From Planctomycetales bacterium (lineage in GTDB: Bacteria > Planctomycetota > Planctomycetia > Isosphaerales > Isosphaeraceae), in assembly GCA_027435495.1 (NCBI GenBank), contig DAHZZC010000205.1, positions 1-32,086 on the forward strand: a DNA stretch of 32,086 nt, in the 5' to 3' direction. Positions 28,972 through 32,086 of the stretch are shown here, piece by piece; the stretch's first letter is position 1; each line of letters starts with the position of its first letter. The position numbers were made by a program, and so were the translations under genes. Under the pieces are notes generated by a model. It had not been told where the DNA came from. It was given only the letters and a program-made list of their open reading frames with translations, and ran no database searches.

Positions 28972-29943
28972 TCACCCGACGCCGCAGGCTCGTCGGGCTC
29001 GGTCGAGGACCCGGCGCGCCGTGGCCCGGGCTCGCTCGGCGGCGGCGACGCGGACTTCTTCGACCCGCCCGGGATGAGCGAGCCATTCCGCCCGGCGCTC
29101 GCGGGCCGGTGCAAATCGGGCGATCATCGCGTCGGCCAGCCGGGTCTTGACCTCGCCGTAGCCGATCCCGCCCTCCCGGTATCGGCGTTCGACCTCGGCC
29201 AGTTCGTCGGGCGTGGCGAAGAGCTTGAAGAGGTGGAACAGCGAGTCGGTCTCGGGGTTTTTCGGGGCCTCGACGGGCGTGCTGTCCGTAACGATCCGCT
29301 TGACCTTCTTCTTGATCACGGCCGGTTCGTCGAAAATCTCAATGGTGTTGCCATAACTCTTGGACATTTTCCGGCCGTCGAGTCCGGGGACGACAGCGAC
29401 CGATTCGAGGATGTGCGGCTTCGGCAGCCGGAAGACCTCCTTGCCGTTCCCGTGGACTCGATTGAACCGCTCGGCGATGTCGCGGGTGATCTCCAGGTGC
29501 TGCTTCTGGTCCTGGCCGACCGGGACGAGGTCGGCGTCGTAGAGGAGAATGTCGGCGGCCTGGAGGACCGGGTAGGCGAACAGGCCGTGCTCGGCCGAGA
29601 GGCCCTGCTCGACCTTGTCCTTGTAGCTGACGCACTTTTCCAACCAACCCATCGGCGTGACGGTCGTCAGCAGCCAGGCCAGTTCGGTTGTCTCGGGTAC
29701 GTCGGACTGGACGAAGAGCGTCGCTCGATCGGGGTCGAGGCCCAGCGAGAGCATCGTCACCATCACGTCGAACGTATAGGCGCGGAGCTGGTCGGCATCG
29801 CGGACACTGGTGAGCGCGTGGTAGTCGGCGACGAAGTAATAGGCGTCGTTCTCGCGCTGAAGGTCGATGAACTGTCGGAGCGCGCCGAAGTAATTGCCGA
29901 TATGCAGAGCGCCCGAAGGCTGGATTCCCGACAGGATGCGCAT
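28972..29943 (-). CDS. trpS: Tryptophanyl-tRNA synthetase
   Basis: MRILSGIQPSGALHIGNYFGALRQFI, YYFVADYHALT, LFVQSDVPETTELAWLLTTVTPMGWLEKCVSYKDK, GRKMSKSYGNTI. Confidence 0.97.
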   Translation of the reverse strand: MRILSGIQPSGALHIGNYFGALRQFIDLQRENDAYYFVADYHALTSVRDADQLRAYTFDVMVTMLSLGLDPDRATLFVQSDVPETTELAWLLTTVTPMGWLEKCVSYKDKVEQGLSAEHGLFAYPVLQAADILLYDADLVPVGQDQKQHLEITRDIAERFNRVHGNGKEVFRLPKPHILESVAVVPGLDGRKMSKSYGNTIEIFDEPAVIKKKVKRIVTDSTPVEAPKNPETDSLFHLFKLFATPDELAEVERRYREGGIGYGEVKTRLADAMIARFAPARERRAEWLAHPGRVEEVRVAAAERARATARRVLDRARRACGVG

Positions 29944-30196
29944 GGTTCAAAGAACTCGGCTCGTAGGAACGAAAGGCGAGGAAGCCGTCGGACACGACGG
30001 ATGCCGCCGCGGGGATGATCGGGACGTCCCGCGATCCCCAGTCGTTGCCAATGTACCAGGCGGCGTGGGAAGCGGCCAAGTCGGCCTGTGGCCGCCGAGA
30101 GCCCGGGTTGGCAGGCGCCCCAGGCCGATGCTACGATGCGGCGAGCCATCGGCGGAGGGGCCGAAGGGAGACAGTCCGGAGGCGGAGAAAGTCGCG

Positions 30197-30631
30197 GTGA
30201 TCACCCGAATCTACGAGGGGAATGGGGTCCGATTCGCGTACCCCGCCGACTGGTCGGTGGAAGAGTCGGACGACGGTGAGTCGTCGACAGTGGAGGTGCT
30301 GGCACCCGGCGGCCTCGCCTTCGTGCTGGTTCGGACCGACGAGACTGGCCCCAACCCAGCCGAGGTCGCCGACGAGGTTCTGGAGGCGATGCGCGAGGAT
30401 TACCCGGACCTCGACGTCGTCCCTGCAATGGACGACATCGCCGGCCACCACGCGACCGGGTACGACCTCGAATTCTTCTCGCTCGACGTCACAAACGCGG
30501 CGACGATCCGCTGCTTCCGGACCATTGAACGGACCATCCTCATTTTCGGTCAGTGGTCCGACATCGTCGACGAGGCCCTCCCCGACCGCATCCGCAGCCT
30601 CTGGCGCTCGGTGGAGGAGATGGAGGATTGA
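30197..30631 (+). CDS. Small hypothetical protein, possibly PsbP/DUF1795-like
   Basis: Likely GTG start 30197 preceded by GGAG: VITRIYEGNGVRFAYPADWSVEESDDGESSTVEVLAPGGLAFVLVRTDETGPNPAEVADEVLEAMREDYPDLDV... ; ATG 30128 in frame is an alternative start. Confidence 0.65.
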   Translation: MITRIYEGNGVRFAYPADWSVEESDDGESSTVEVLAPGGLAFVLVRTDETGPNPAEVADEVLEAMREDYPDLDVVPAMDDIAGHHATGYDLEFFSLDVTNAATIRCFRTIERTILIFGQWSDIVDEALPDRIRSLWRSVEEMED

Positions 30632-30719
30632 GGGGAAAGCCGGGGGATGCGGCGATTATTGGCCCCTCGCTCGATGATTGGGCTTCGCTGACTAGGCGTG
30701 GGAACATATCGCCCAAGGA

Positions 30720-31121
30720 TCAGGCCGAGCTTGGCTCCATTGCATAAGCAAGCAGGGTGCTGACGATCCGCTTGACACGATCCGAAGAGAGGATCTCTTT
30801 GAGATTCTCCCGGAACTCGTCGAAATTGTGGGAGAGGATCATTCGGTTGCTCGTCCCGTCGCGAATCTCGAGGGGATAGATCGATGGATTATGGTGGACG
30901 CTCAGGAGGAAATAGCGATAGTTCGAAAGAGTCGGGACGACGAGGTAGAGCGAATGTCGGAATTCCAACTCCGCGCCGACGCCGGTCTGGACGCTCCCTT
31001 CGACCAGGTTCTTCGTTCGCTCGCCGAGGAGAGAGGCCTGTTCCTTGAGGATGGTCAGCGGGGTGATTTCCGGCTCGACGCCGAAGTTGTCCGGCCAGAA
31101 GCTTTCATGAGGCTTGTTCAT
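30720..31121 (-). CDS. Hypothetical 133-aa protein paired with EEP-family enzyme
   Basis: MNKPHESFWPDNFGVEPEITPLTILKEQASLLGERTKNLVEGSVQTGVGAELEFRHSLYLVVPTLSNYRYFLLSVHHNPS...; start overlaps the end of the upstream gene by 17 bp. Confidence 0.75.
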   Translation of the reverse strand: MNKPHESFWPDNFGVEPEITPLTILKEQASLLGERTKNLVEGSVQTGVGAELEFRHSLYLVVPTLSNYRYFLLSVHHNPSIYPLEIRDGTSNRMILSHNFDEFRENLKEILSSDRVKRIVSTLLAYAMEPSSA

Positions 31122-31983
31122 GGCGAGTGTCCTGTGGGAGGTCCACCGTAAAGAGAATCGGAAGGTGATCGGAGACGAGCAGCTTCGAGTGCCTCTTGGT
31201 CTCACGCTGGAGGGCAATCTCTCCGGATGCGGAGAGGCCTTTTTCCAGGACCTGGAGCGATGGGCCAATGAAGGCATCGAGCAGTTCGGGGCGGATGAGG
31301 ACCTGATCGAGTGTGTGCCAGTAGATGTTCGTCCGGCCCCGCTGGCGATGATAGTAGGTACCCGGCGGCCCCTCGGACATGTCCCCCAGGCGGCTCCACA
31401 TCGGATTGTAGAAACGAGGTCTTTCGTCGAGGTTGCTGTCCACTGCCTGACGGGTCAACCCCTTCGTCATCATCGCCCCGAATCCGTTCGCGTCCACCAT
31501 TCCTTCGTCGAAGGGATTCATGTTGAAATCGCCAACCAGAATTGTCCTGCGATGTCGTGCCTTCTGCTCGGCATCGCGGAGGAATTGAGCCAGCTCGAAG
31601 CAAAGCGAACGTTGCTCCGAGGGCGAGTGATTCCTCCTCTCCGGAAAATGGATGACGGCGGTGAGGATCTCCATCATGCCCGGCAGGCGCAGGCGCCGAA
31701 CCGTCATTCGGGGATGGTCCTCGAAACGATCCAAAAATGACGCCTTGAATCGAGTGAAGATCTGGAACCTTTGGTTAGGCCCCGCGGCATAATGAAACCT
31801 TGTCTCCTCGCGGTTCAATTCATTGAGCACCAGGCCCGGTGGGACCGTACTCTCTGTCAGGAGGATCAGAGCCGCTTCATGATGCAAGGCCGTTCGGGCG
31901 ACGATCGCGGCAGGATCTTCGATCTCTCGGGGTGGCCTGAAGTTCCAGAAGAAGAATCGGGTCACGAGGAGGTCTCGCAGCAT
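31105..31983 (-). CDS. Endonuclease/exonuclease/phosphatase (EEP) superfamily protein
   Basis: FFFWNF (Asn motif), ALILLTES (Glu), RTILVGDFNMNPFDEGM (GDFN), NIYWHTLDQVLIRPEL, LLVSDHLPILFTVDL (SDH). Confidence 0.85.
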   Translation of the reverse strand: MLRDLLVTRFFFWNFRPPREIEDPAAIVARTALHHEAALILLTESTVPPGLVLNELNREETRFHYAAGPNQRFQIFTRFKASFLDRFEDHPRMTVRRLRLPGMMEILTAVIHFPERRNHSPSEQRSLCFELAQFLRDAEQKARHRRTILVGDFNMNPFDEGMVDANGFGAMMTKGLTRQAVDSNLDERPRFYNPMWSRLGDMSEGPPGTYYHRQRGRTNIYWHTLDQVLIRPELLDAFIGPSLQVLEKGLSASGEIALQRETKRHSKLLVSDHLPILFTVDLPQDTRHEQAS

Positions 31984-32086
31984 TTCAGCCTATGCGTTCA
32001 GCACCGATCATAGCATCCCGCCGGGCAACTTCGAACCATTCCCATTTCAGGGGTCCGGCTCGTATAGTCCGTCCAGGAACCCGACG

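Noticed and set aside
29074-30018. 314-aa plus-strand ORF
   Set aside because: Antisense shadow of trpS.
1-32086. CRISPR arrays, tRNA/rRNA genes, transposases or integrases
   Set aside because: Looked for regular spaced repeats, cloverleaf-like segments and transposase/integrase motifs in the ORF track; none convincing by eye.

Overview
32 kb of high-GC bacterial chromosome. The gene content suggests a planctomycete, probably Isosphaeraceae-like: a planctomycete-type N-terminal 'LESLEARSMLT' export motif, an ECF sigma factor overlapping a Ser/Thr kinase-WD40 gene, and a PEP-CTERM protein. No tRNA, rRNA, CRISPR array or transposon was recognised. Order: 3' end of a CusA/CzcA-type RND pump; an SGNH hydrolase; a sigma factor/kinase pair (-); a central-carbon block (ackA, unknown gene, stand-alone DUF2090/IolC-C-like aldolase, xfp phosphoketolase); a large TPR-like protein (-); a histidine phosphatase, pgm and pgi; a PEP-CTERM protein (-); priA (-); nadD; a zinc-ribbon P-loop GTPase (-); a STAS-less SulP transporter overlapping a Tat-signal HisC-like aminotransferase (-); trpS (-); a small unknown protein; and, at the lower-GC right edge, an overlapping pair of an EEP-family nuclease/phosphatase and a 133-aa orphan (-). 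The best candidates for undescribed biology are the EEP + orphan pair, the zinc-ribbon GTPase, and the phosphoketolase block with its conserved-looking unknown gene. Homology calls come from motif recognition only; no searches were run.
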